29,417 nucleotides of DNA from the NCBI GenBank assembly GCA_022827045.1, contig JAJDTQ010000018.1, positions 1-29,417 on the forward strand, read 5' to 3'. This DNA is from Candidatus Binatia bacterium. Lineage in GTDB: Bacteria > Desulfobacterota_B > Binatia > UBA9968 > JAJDTQ01. Numbering within the stretch: position 1 is the first letter of the stretch; every line of letters begins with the position of its first letter. The position numbers and the translations under genes were made by a program. Positions 22,735 to 29,417 of this stretch are shown here, one piece after another. The notes under the pieces were generated by a model. It saw only the letters and a program-made list of their open reading frames with translations, ran no database searches and had not been told where the DNA came from.

Positions 22735-24723
22735 TTAGCCCCCGAACAAGACCCCCTCGGCCCACAGCACCTTGAAAACGCCCTCGAAAAGGCCCCAGAC
22801 CAGGAGGAAGGCGATGACGCCCATCAGGAGGGCGACCCAGAGCCGTTCCTTGCCCTCGATCAGGCAGTAGAGGAACACGAAGAGCGGGACGGCCAAGGTG
22901 ATGCCCAGGAGCCAGACGGCCAGCGCGGCGCCCACGAACCATGTGAAGAACGCCACCGTGCGCCGGCGCTCCGATGCCGCGTCGAGGTCCCCGCTGAAGC
23001 TCTCGTCCATCTCGACCCCGCCCGCCGCCGCCGGCTCCTTGCCGGTGGTCACCCTGAAGAGTTGCCATAGGGCCAGCGCCGCGCCGGGGACCGCGGCAAT
23101 GTAGACCGGCATAAGCTTCGCGATGAAGGGCCACTCGAAGCCGATGCGGATGGCGAGGAGGAAGAACGCGAGAAAGCCCAGAACCAGCAGGGTCTCCCAG
23201 CTCATCCGAAACCCCGCGGGGGCGCTCTCCCCCGCCGGTTCCCGGCCCGGCTTCGCCCGCTCCCTCCGGCTCCAGAGGGTATAGCCGAGGGTCCCGGCGA
23301 CGAGGACGAGAAGCACCAGCACCGAGGGCCGCCCCAGCCATTCGAAACCGTAGCGGGCGGTGGAGATGTAGAGGTACTTCTCCATGATGATGCCGAGAAT
23401 CATGCCCAGGATGAGCGGCGGCCGGGGATAGCCGAAGCGCTTCATGAAGTAGCCGACGAAACCGAACGACACCACCGTCACCAGGTCCAGGGGACTCTGG
23501 TTGGCGTTGAGGGCGCCGATAAGCACGAAGCCCAGGATCGCGGGAACGATGATGGAGTAACGCAGCTCCGCGAGCCGCGCCAACTGGTTCGAGAAGACCA
23601 GGCCGAGGCTGCCGCCGATGACGCTGGCGATGCCCAGGACCCAGATGATGCTGTAGACCACGTCGGCGTTGCGCTCCAGCATGAACGGGCCTGGGGCGAA
23701 CCCCATGGTGGTGAGGGCGAACAGGAAGAGCGCCGACACCAGGCTGCCCGGCACGCCCAGCGTCAGGGTGGGGATCAGGGTGCCGCCGTCCTTGGCGTCG
23801 TTGGAGGCCTCCGGTGCGATGACCCCGCGCACATCGCCCTTGCCGAAGGTCTCCTTTGCGCCCTTGCAGGTCTGCGCGGCGTGGCCGTAGCTGAGCCAGT
23901 CAACCACCTGGGCTCCCAGGCCCGGGACGATGCCAACCCAGACGCCGAGGAAGCTGCACCGGACCACCAGCCAGACGTTGCGGAAGGCGTCCCTGATGCC
24001 GTCCAGGAGACGTCCCGCCAGGGGCGCCGGCTCGCGCTCCACACCCACCCTGGCGAGCGCCATCTCCAACGCGGACGGCACTCCGAAGAGCGCCAACGTG
24101 GCCACCGCCAGGGGAACCCCCTCCAGCAGGTATGGTTGGTCGAACACGAAGCGCATGACCCCCGACTGGGGCTGGATCCCCACCACCGAGATCACGAGAC
24201 CCGCGGCGCCGGCCATGAGCCCATTCAGGGGTCTCGGGCCGGCCAGCACCGAAACCATGCTGACGCCCCACAGCGCCACGACGAAAAGCTCGGGGGAGCC
24301 GAGAAAGAGAATCAGCGCCTGGGCCACCGGGATGGCCGCCGCCAACGTCGCCGTTCCCACAAGGCTCCCGAGGATGCCGGCGGTGAACGCCGCCCCCAGG
24401 GCGCGCCGGGCCTGCCCGCTGCGGCCCATGGGGTAGCCGTCCATCACCGTGGCCTGGGAGCCGGCGCCGCCTGGGATGCCGAACAGCACCGGCAGGTAGG
24501 CGCTGCAGGTGCTGCTGACCGCGTCCATGCCGATAAGGAAGGCGATGGCCACCAGCGGGTCCCATTGGGTCACCACCGACAGGAACAGGGCGTACATCAA
24601 CGGGGTGCCCAGGCCCTGGGGGGTAATGGCCGTGAAGGTGCCGACGCCGATGCCGGCGAGCATCCCGATCACGACATTCAGCGAAAGGAGGTTTTGGAGA
24701 CCCTGGAGGGCGGCTTCGAACAT
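22735..24723 (-). CDS. TctA-TctB fusion protein of a tripartite tricarboxylate transporter
   Basis: A 662-residue membrane protein. Residues 1 to about 480 are TctA: GGAGSQATVMDGYPMGRSGQ, GVWVGIVPGLGAQVVDWLSY, APEASNDAKDGGTLIPTLTL and GVPGS. A charged linker (about 482-506, RRERAKPGREPAGES) leads to a four-helix TctB domain (507-662) beginning MSWETLLVLGFLAFFLLAIR. Both domains are full-size, so this is a real fusion and not a frame error. The first PG hairpin reads GTFTAITPQGLGTP, without the usual LPG motif. No strong ribosome binding site precedes the ATG. Its receptor is the gene at 24840-25904, 116 bp upstream, with a hairpin between. Confidence 0.88.
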   Translation of the reverse strand: MFEAALQGLQNLLSLNVVIGMLAGIGVGTFTAITPQGLGTPLMYALFLSVVTQWDPLVAIAFLIGMDAVSSTCSAYLPVLFGIPGGAGSQATVMDGYPMGRSGQARRALGAAFTAGILGSLVGTATLAAAIPVAQALILFLGSPELFVVALWGVSMVSVLAGPRPLNGLMAGAAGLVISVVGIQPQSGVMRFVFDQPYLLEGVPLAVATLALFGVPSALEMALARVGVEREPAPLAGRLLDGIRDAFRNVWLVVRCSFLGVWVGIVPGLGAQVVDWLSYGHAAQTCKGAKETFGKGDVRGVIAPEASNDAKDGGTLIPTLTLGVPGSLVSALFLFALTTMGFAPGPFMLERNADVVYSIIWVLGIASVIGGSLGLVFSNQLARLAELRYSIIVPAILGFVLIGALNANQSPLDLVTVVSFGFVGYFMKRFGYPRPPLILGMILGIIMEKYLYISTARYGFEWLGRPSVLVLLVLVAGTLGYTLWSRRERAKPGREPAGESAPAGFRMSWETLLVLGFLAFFLLAIRIGFEWPFIAKLMPVYIAAVPGAALALWQLFRVTTGKEPAAAGGVEMDESFSGDLDAASERRRTVAFFTWFVGAALAVWLLGITLAVPLFVFLYCLIEGKERLWVALLMGVIAFLLVWGLFEGVFKVLWAEGVLFGG

Positions 24724-24800
24724 GGAGACCTATCGGTCTGAAGCATTCGTGCGGAGGTGTGTGCGCGGCGGCCGCAGCAGGGCGCGCATGACCAAGAAAT

Positions 24801-24829
24801 GCAGGGGCGGGTTTCGGACCCGCCCCTGC
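24801..24829 (-). repeat. 29-nt perfect palindromic repeat (REP-like), copy 2; possible attenuator
   Basis: GCAGGGGCGGGT (24801-24812) and ACCCGCCCCTGC (24818-24829) are perfect 12-bp arms around a 5-nt loop. It starts 10 bp after the stop of the receptor gene. On the minus strand it is followed by ATTTCTTGG, a poor T-tract. Copy 1 is at 10058-10086. It could terminate part of the transcripts or protect the receptor message, as REP elements do between malE and malF. Confidence 0.75.
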
Positions 24830-24839
24830 CCTTCACCGT

Positions 24840-25904
24840 CTACTTGGGCGGCTGGTGCCCCAGGCGCTTGAACTCGTTCATGATCGCGGGCTTCCAGTCG
24901 GTATAGATTTTCACCGCCTCCCACACCTCGGCGCTGTCGGCCACCCCGGCATAGGGTCGGATGCCGACGAACTTCTCCCAGTCCTTCTTGAACTTGGGAT
25001 CCTTGCCCGCGGTGACCAGCGCCTTCTCGTAGGCTGCCCGGACGGGCTCCGGCGTTCCCGGCGGGAGCGCGACGCTGCCCCCTAGGCGGCTGGTCGCGTT
25101 CATCTTGCGGATGAGGTTCTTGTGGATCTCCTTGTCCGTGAACGTGATCAGCGCCGGCGTCTTGGCGAACAGCGGGCCGGGGATCGGCGGGAGGTTCTCC
25201 GGCAGGCTCATGGCTACGTGGGCCACCACTTCCTGCTTCTCGATCCAGTCCGGCCGGTCGCGCTTGAAGGACGCCGAGTCGTTCACCCGGCCGTCGATCT
25301 CGCCCTTCTCCATCGCCAGGTACATTTCCGGCGTGGAGTAGCCGAGGACCCAGCGGACCTTGAGCCCCAACACCTCGGCCATAAGCCGGCCGTAGAGGTA
25401 GCTGCGATGGCCCACCCCCTGGGCGCCCAGCGCGATCTCCCGGCTGCGCAGGTCGTCGATGGTCTTGAAGCCGGACTTCTTCGTGGTGAAGAGCACGTTG
25501 CGCTGCTTGCCGGTCCTCACGGAGCCGACCCACCTGTACTCGCGCGGCTTGTAGGTGGCGCCCGGAGCCCCGAAGTAGGGCGCTTCCATGTCCGACGACA
25601 CCACGATGCCCACCACGCTGCCGTCTGCCCTCGACTTCGAAAACTTGAGCTGGGCGGGAATCCCCTTTCCGCCGGGGATGTTCTGCACCAGGATCGTCGG
25701 CTGTCCCGGCAGGTTGGCGGCCAGGTGCCTGGCGATGGTGCGGGCGATGCGGTCCCGCCGCCCGCCGGGCCGGGTGCCCAGGATCATGGTGATGGTCTTG
25801 CCCTCGAAGTCGGCAGCGAACGCCTGACTCTTGTCCGCAAGGGCCGGCAGTCCCACGTTCAGGCAAGCCGCCACCAGCAGAGAAGAAAGAACGATACGAA
25901 ACAT
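24840..25904 (-). CDS. Divergent Bug/TctC-type receptor, partner of the TctA-TctB fusion
   Basis: A 354-residue binding protein with a signal peptide (MFRIVL, core SSLLVAACLNVGL, cleavage near ALAD or AFAA). It keeps the family start FEGKTITMILG and the NIPGGKGIPAQLKF loop, but the glycine-rich carboxylate loop reads TRPGGRRDRIART where others have SPGGGxDxxAR. The two added arginines could give a more positive binding site, suiting a di- or tricarboxylate or phosphonate-like ligand; that is inference. A GAGGAGG site precedes the ATG. It lies upstream of the fused TctAB gene and downstream of the CoA ligase, so its ligand may be the acid that the ligase activates. Confidence 0.85.
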   Translation of the reverse strand: MFRIVLSSLLVAACLNVGLPALADKSQAFAADFEGKTITMILGTRPGGRRDRIARTIARHLAANLPGQPTILVQNIPGGKGIPAQLKFSKSRADGSVVGIVVSSDMEAPYFGAPGATYKPREYRWVGSVRTGKQRNVLFTTKKSGFKTIDDLRSREIALGAQGVGHRSYLYGRLMAEVLGLKVRWVLGYSTPEMYLAMEKGEIDGRVNDSASFKRDRPDWIEKQEVVAHVAMSLPENLPPIPGPLFAKTPALITFTDKEIHKNLIRKMNATSRLGGSVALPPGTPEPVRAAYEKALVTAGKDPKFKKDWEKFVGIRPYAGVADSAEVWEAVKIYTDWKPAIMNEFKRLGHQPPK

Positions 25905-26020
25905 GTTGCCTCCTCGGTTTCACATTCGAAGGCGCCGCCTTCCGGCGCCGGTTCGCCCGGTTACGAACGATTCCTTCTATCGAACAAACGCGCCATGGAC
26001 AACCGCGCCCGTGCAGCGCA

Positions 26021-26046
26021 CCCCGGCGGCCGGTGAACCGGCCGGG
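26021..26046 (-). terminator. Possible hairpin after the CoA ligase gene
   Basis: On the minus strand, 7 nt after the ligase stop, CGGCCGGT and ACCGGCCG face each other across TC, with outer CCC/GGG pairing after a 3-nt bulge. No T-tract follows, so it may only stabilise the 3' end. A second small GGCGCC-N7-GGCGCC stem lies near 25930-25950 in the same 148-bp gap. Confidence 0.35.
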
Positions 26047-26052
26047 CCGTCC

Positions 26053-27636
26053 TCAACGGCTGGCCGTCGCGGCCACCTCGCTCCGCAGGATCTTTCCCAC
26101 CGGGCTCTTTGGAATCGACTCGGCGAACCGGATGCGATAGGGGATCTTGTAGTGCGCCAGTTCCTCCCGGAGGCTTCCCCGCAAGGCCTCGGCCAATTCG
26201 GCCGAGGGGGTGCATCCACCCGCCGGCACCACCACGCCCAGCACCCGGTTGCCGATCTCCGGATCGGGCTCGGGTACCACCACGGCCTCGGCCACCGCCG
26301 GATGGCGTTGGAGCGCGTTCTCCACCTCGGTCGGGACGAGGAACAGGCCGCGGGTCTTGAAGCAGTCGTCGCTGCGCCCGGCGACGAAGAAGTAACCGTC
26401 GTCATCGCGGTAAGCCAGGTCGCCGGTGTCGTAGACCCCGTCCCGGCGGGCTGCCCCGGTGCGACCGGCATCGCCGTAGTATTCGAGAAAGAGACCGGGG
26501 TCCGCGGTGGAAATCACCGTCCGCCCGACCACGCCGTTGGCCACGCTGCGGCCGTTGTCGTCGACGATGTCGATGCCCACCCCCGGAGCGGGCACGCCCA
26601 CCGAGCCCGGCCTCACCGGATGCCGCGCCCCCTGTCCGACCACGAGCTGGTACTCCGATACGCCGTAGTGCTCGTACATCTCGCAGCCGAAGCGTTCTTT
26701 CCATTGGCGGTAGGTGGTTTCCCGGAGGGCCTCCCCGGTGGAATGGACGCCCCGCAGCGTGTGGATGTCGTAGACGTGCTCGATACCTTCCGTGGCCAGC
26801 ATCCGGCGGTAGACCGTCGCCACGGAATGGAGAACGCTGACGCCCAGGGCCGCCACGTGCTCGAGCACGTTCTCCGGCGTGGCGCGGCCCGACAGCACCG
26901 CGCAGTTGACGCCGTTGCGGAGCGGGAAGAGCAGGTTGTGCCCCAAGGCGCTTATGAAGCTCCATTCGCCGGTGGCCATCACCGCGTCGCCCGGCTCCGG
27001 CGGGAGCCGGTAGCGGTTGAGATCCCCGAGGGCGACGATCCAGCGATGAGCGTGGACGATGCACTTGGGCTGGCCGGTGGTGCCGGAGGTGCACACCATG
27101 AAGGCGGGCTCGTGGGCCGAGGTGTCTCGGGTTGCAATGTCCGTCGGAGACTCCTGGACGAGCGACTCGAAGGGAACTTCGCCGCTTTGGGCCTGTCCGG
27201 CGCAAATCAGGGTTCGGAGACCCATGGGCTCACGAAGCTCACGCAGGGCCTGCGCCCGGCTACCCTCGGTGACGGCGAGCTTCGGCCCGGTCTGCTCAAG
27301 GATCGCCCGGACTTCCCGCACCCCCAGCAGCGAGTTGACAACCACGGGAAGCGCGCCCAGCTTCATCGCGGCAAGGAACGCCGTGGCGAACTCCGGTGAG
27401 TTGGGCATCTGCACGAGCACCGGATCGCCGGCCGCGACGCCCAACCCCCGTAGGCTCGCGGCGAAAGCGCGCACCCTCGCACAAAGTTCCCGGTAGCTCA
27501 GGGAACCGCTGCGCCACGCCATCGCCGTCCGGTCGCCGCGGCCGGCGGCTGCCGGACGCTCCAGCACTTCGTCGGCGATGTTGAGTCGTGGCGGGATCTC
27601 GCGATAGCCCGGCCACGGCGTCGAACCGTCGGACAT
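26053..27636 (-). CDS. Acyl-CoA synthetase, benzoate-CoA ligase-like (AMP-binding family)
   Basis: A 527-residue ANL-family enzyme that should activate a carboxylic acid to its CoA thioester with ATP. The phosphate loop is TSGTTGQPKC (183-192), with C192 in place of the usual glycine. The acyl-pocket and adenine motifs are GEALRETTY (301-309) and YEHYGVSEYQ (321-330), then YDTGD (402-406), FKTRGLFLVPTEVEN (426-440, the hinge) and PKSPVGKILR (509-518) with catalytic lysine K515. The YRQWKERFGCEMYEHYGVSE region and DPGLFLEYYGD are characteristic of benzoate-CoA ligases, so an aromatic or cyclic acid substrate is likely. An AGGAG site precedes the ATG seven bases upstream. It sits with UbiD, enoyl-CoA hydratase and TTT genes. 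Confidence 0.88.
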   Translation of the reverse strand: MSDGSTPWPGYREIPPRLNIADEVLERPAAAGRGDRTAMAWRSGSLSYRELCARVRAFAASLRGLGVAAGDPVLVQMPNSPEFATAFLAAMKLGALPVVVNSLLGVREVRAILEQTGPKLAVTEGSRAQALRELREPMGLRTLICAGQAQSGEVPFESLVQESPTDIATRDTSAHEPAFMVCTSGTTGQPKCIVHAHRWIVALGDLNRYRLPPEPGDAVMATGEWSFISALGHNLLFPLRNGVNCAVLSGRATPENVLEHVAALGVSVLHSVATVYRRMLATEGIEHVYDIHTLRGVHSTGEALRETTYRQWKERFGCEMYEHYGVSEYQLVVGQGARHPVRPGSVGVPAPGVGIDIVDDNGRSVANGVVGRTVISTADPGLFLEYYGDAGRTGAARRDGVYDTGDLAYRDDDGYFFVAGRSDDCFKTRGLFLVPTEVENALQRHPAVAEAVVVPEPDPEIGNRVLGVVVPAGGCTPSAELAEALRGSLREELAHYKIPYRIRFAESIPKSPVGKILRSEVAATASR

Positions 27637-27647
27637 CGCGTTACTCC

Positions 27648-27697
27648 TGGATTCCGGCCCCGTATCGGGGTACGGGGCATGCTTGCGCCGGAATGGC
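27648..27697. repeat. Palindromic intergenic repeat (CTGGATTCC family), copy 2
   Basis: Nested palindrome: outer arms ATTCCGGC (27651-27658) and GCCGGAAT (27687-27694), inner arms CCCCGTA and TACGGGG. The unit starts CTGGATTCCGGCCCCGTATC and shares GGGCATGCTT with 19390-19440. It lies in the 136-bp gap between the enoyl-CoA hydratase and CoA ligase genes. Confidence 0.65.
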
Positions 27698-27772
27698 GTT
27701 TCCGGGACGTCGGCGGCCATTTCGCACCGTGGGTGTATTCGAGAGACCGTCGCTTTCGCGCCTGGCGTCCCG

Positions 27773-28681
27773 TTACTCCTTCTTGCCTCCGCCCTTGTCC
27801 GGAAACGGCCAGCCGGCGTCGTAGGGGTAGGTGTAGCGGGGAGGGCGCTTTTCCTTGAACGCCCGCATGCCCTCCTGGCAATCCTTGGTGCGGGTGATCT
27901 CGAGCACCGACTCCAGCTCTTCGCGATAGCCTTCGTCGGTGCGGTTCCAGTTCCAGTACATCTTGACCAGCCGCTTGGCGTGGCGCACCGACAGGTAGGG
28001 GTTGGCGGCGATCCTGGCGGCCAGGGCGAAGGCCTCCTCCATCAGCTTGTCGTGCGGCACTACCTCGTCCACCAGGCCGATGCGCAGCGCCTCCCCGGCG
28101 TCGATGATGTCGCCGGTGAGGATCAGGCGCATGGCCCGCCCGATTCCCACGAGCTTGGGGAGGTTGCGGGAGCCGCCGCTTTCGGGAACGAAACCCGCCG
28201 GCACCGCCACCTCGCCGAACCGTGCCCGGTCCGAGGCGATGCGCATGTCGCACAGGGTGGTCATCTCCAGGCCCACCCCCACGGCGGGGCCGTTCACCGC
28301 GGCGATGGTGGGCTGCGGCAGGTCCTCGAGCTTGCGCATGGCGCTCTGCAGCACCCGGTGCCGGAGGTCGTTCAGGAAATACTCCGCCAGCTCCTTGTAC
28401 GGACCCTCGATGCCGCTGGAACCCTCGAACGCCCCCAGCACGGCGCCTTCCGAGGTGAGGTCGCCGCCGGCGCAGAAGCCGCGCCCCTCGCCCGTGAGGA
28501 TCACCACCTTGAGGACGGAGTTGCGGGCGATCTCGTTGCACAGGGCGTCGAGCTCCAGCCGCATCAGCGGGTCCACCGCGTTGAGCTGGTCCGGACGGCT
28601 CAGGTTGAGGACGCCGATGCAGGGCTCTCCCGGCCGCAGCGGGTTGTCGTGCACCGCCCACTTGAGCGTCTTGTAGTCCAT
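27773..28681 (-). CDS. Enoyl-CoA hydratase/isomerase (crotonase) family protein
   Basis: A 302-residue crotonase-fold enzyme. The CoA/oxyanion loops FCAGGDL (69-75) and AAVNGPAVGVG (127-137) are clear. E139 in GLEMTTLCD matches the first catalytic glutamate of enoyl-CoA hydratase. The second glutamate position is an alanine (FGEVAVPAG), but a new glutamate, E167, appears in the PESGG loop, as in delta3,delta2-enoyl-CoA isomerases and related members. So isomerase or another reaction is as likely as hydration. The C-terminal tail (KEKRPPRYTYPYDAGWPFPD) is longer than usual. The ATG is preceded by AAAGGA. The frame stays open upstream into the UbiD gene, but that part is a different frame from UbiD and is not coding. 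Confidence 0.88.
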   Translation of the reverse strand: MDYKTLKWAVHDNPLRPGEPCIGVLNLSRPDQLNAVDPLMRLELDALCNEIARNSVLKVVILTGEGRGFCAGGDLTSEGAVLGAFEGSSGIEGPYKELAEYFLNDLRHRVLQSAMRKLEDLPQPTIAAVNGPAVGVGLEMTTLCDMRIASDRARFGEVAVPAGFVPESGGSRNLPKLVGIGRAMRLILTGDIIDAGEALRIGLVDEVVPHDKLMEEAFALAARIAANPYLSVRHAKRLVKMYWNWNRTDEGYREELESVLEITRTKDCQEGMRAFKEKRPPRYTYPYDAGWPFPDKGGGKKE

Positions 28682-28718
28682 GGGTGCCTGGTCCTTTCGG
28701 TTGCGCCGTGCACCGGGT

Positions 28719-28757
28719 CCCTCACCCCAACCCTCTCCCTGAGGGAGAGGGGGTCGG
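28719..28757. repeat. Palindromic intergenic repeat (CCCTCACCCC family), copy 2
   Basis: CCCTCTCCC (28731-28739) and GGGAGAGGG (28743-28751) are perfect 9-bp arms around TGA, preceded by CCCTCACCCCAA. Copy 1 is at 21445-21480. It lies in the 116-bp gap between the UbiD-family and enoyl-CoA hydratase genes. Confidence 0.75.
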
Positions 28758-28797
28758 ACGGATTGCCGGCCAGGTATCGTCGATCGCCACGGCCCCG

Positions 28798-29417
28798 TCA
28801 GTCCTCGTCGCCGCCGTAGAACGACTCGTTGGGCATGATTTCCTTGGTGGAGCGGCGCTGGCGCGCGATCTTGGTGCCGGTCTTCCAGAACTCGCCGCGC
28901 GTGGCCAGGGCGGCCTCCTGTTCCAGCTCCGCGTTCCAGTCCCCCAGCGAGTAGCCGAACCAGGGCGACTGGGGCTCGAGCTCCGGCAGCCCCAACTCTT
29001 CCCAGAGCTTCCGGCCCCGCTCCATGTACTCCCGGGTAGGCAGAGAGATGGGCGGCAGCTTTTCCTTGAGGGTGGCGTCCCAGAGCAGGCAGGAGTCTTC
29101 TGCGGAGCCGCGCGCATCGTGGCGCGGGGCGTGGCCGACGTCCATGCCGTGCATGATCTGCACGTCGCGGTGCGGCTTGGAGCGATAGCCCATGGCCCAG
29201 AACACGGCATCGAGGTTGTCGGGGTCGATGTCCTCGTCCACGGCGATGACGATCTTGGACATGGAGGGACGGAAGGCCACCGCGCCCATGAGCGCGCGCC
29301 ACACCTCCGCGGGGCTGGGCTTGCGCATCTGGATCACGGTGAGCTTCTGGGTGGCGGTCAGGGGCTCGTGGAGCATCACCCGCACGACGCTCTTGACCCC
29401 GATGCCGTCCCGGAGAT
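28798..29417 (-). CDS. UbiD-family decarboxylase, C-terminal part (runs off the window)
   Basis: About 205 residues of a protein that continues beyond base 29417; full UbiD proteins are about 450-500 residues. The visible part contains the UbiD C-terminal core: KLTVIQM, AFRPSMSKIVIAVDEDIDPD then NLDAVFWAMGYRSKPHRDVQ, the family's 'DDDVDP...W' region, followed by an acidic tail ending NESFYGGDED. UbiD enzymes use prenylated FMN to decarboxylate (or carboxylate) aromatic and unsaturated acids. The prFMN and catalytic E-R-E residues lie in the missing N-terminal part, so activity cannot be judged. No UbiX flavin prenyltransferase is in the window. It heads the minus-strand group with an enoyl-CoA hydratase, CoA ligase and TTT transport genes. 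Confidence 0.86.
   Translation of the reverse strand, partial: LRDGIGVKSVVRVMLHEPLTATQKLTVIQMRKPSPAEVWRALMGAVAFRPSMSKIVIAVDEDIDPDNLDAVFWAMGYRSKPHRDVQIMHGMDVGHAPRHDARGSAEDSCLLWDATLKEKLPPISLPTREYMERGRKLWEELGLPELEPQSPWFGYSLGDWNAELEQEAALATRGEFWKTGTKIARQRRSTKEIMPNESFYGGDED

Noticed and set aside
27773..29302. Possible fusion of the crotonase to a longer N-terminal domain in the same open frame
   Set aside because: The upstream sequence in that frame overlaps UbiD in another frame and resembles nothing; the ATG at 28681 starts at the normal crotonase beginning.

Overview
GC-rich bacterial DNA (visibly well over 60% G+C) with tight gene packing, strong GGAGG-type ribosome binding sites and no taxonomic marker gene. 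The abundance of tripartite tricarboxylate transporter (TTT) parts, solitary solute-binding proteins, VOC proteins and CoA/UbiD catabolic genes suggests an uncultured soil or marine heterotroph of proteobacterial or related (for example deltaproteobacteria-like) type; this placement is inference. No tRNA, rRNA, CRISPR array or recognisable transcription-factor gene was found.

Left end (1-816) is scarred by mobile DNA: the 5' end of a group II intron on the minus strand interrupts a maleylacetoacetate isomerase gene (maiA), and a TA-flanked 25-nt terminal-inverted-repeat MITE sits 3 nt after the maiA stop. The next gene, a DASS/SLC13-like permease (799-2190), takes its best start codon from inside the MITE. 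A 17-bp tandem repeat and a TauE/SafE permease follow, then a family-5 ABC solute-binding protein with its own promoter and terminator, and a DHDPS/NAL-family lyase (plus strand to 5693).

The most interesting block is 5715-11534 (minus strand), a compact run that reads receptor (Bug/TctC) -> VOC -> HDO-like -> gamma-glutamyltransferase -> HDO-like -> HDO-like -> VOC. The three heme-oxygenase-fold (PqqC/TenA/HDO-like) paralogues share the same putative metal-ligand motifs (HExxE, W[LI]E, HxxADxxH). Three such enzymes with two VOC metalloproteins and a cytoplasmic-type GGT look like an undescribed small-molecule pathway.

The middle (11834-17207) has an extended-SDR reductase, a DUF4143 AAA ATPase wedged between that gene and a decayed duplicate of its 3' end, and a minus-strand MFS - GlcG/HbpS - Bug receptor group. 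A divergent plus-strand pair encodes a bicupin and a signal-peptide-less NMT1/PBP2-type protein (17331-19374).

The right side (19454-29417, minus strand) is a catabolic locus: UbiD-family decarboxylase (cut by the window end) -> enoyl-CoA hydratase/isomerase -> benzoate-CoA-ligase-like enzyme -> Bug receptor -> fused TctA-TctB -> Bug receptor -> TctA -> TctB. It is read as uptake of an organic (probably aromatic) acid, CoA activation, decarboxylation and side-chain/ring processing. Palindromic intergenic repeats fall in both receptor-permease junctions and in several other gaps.
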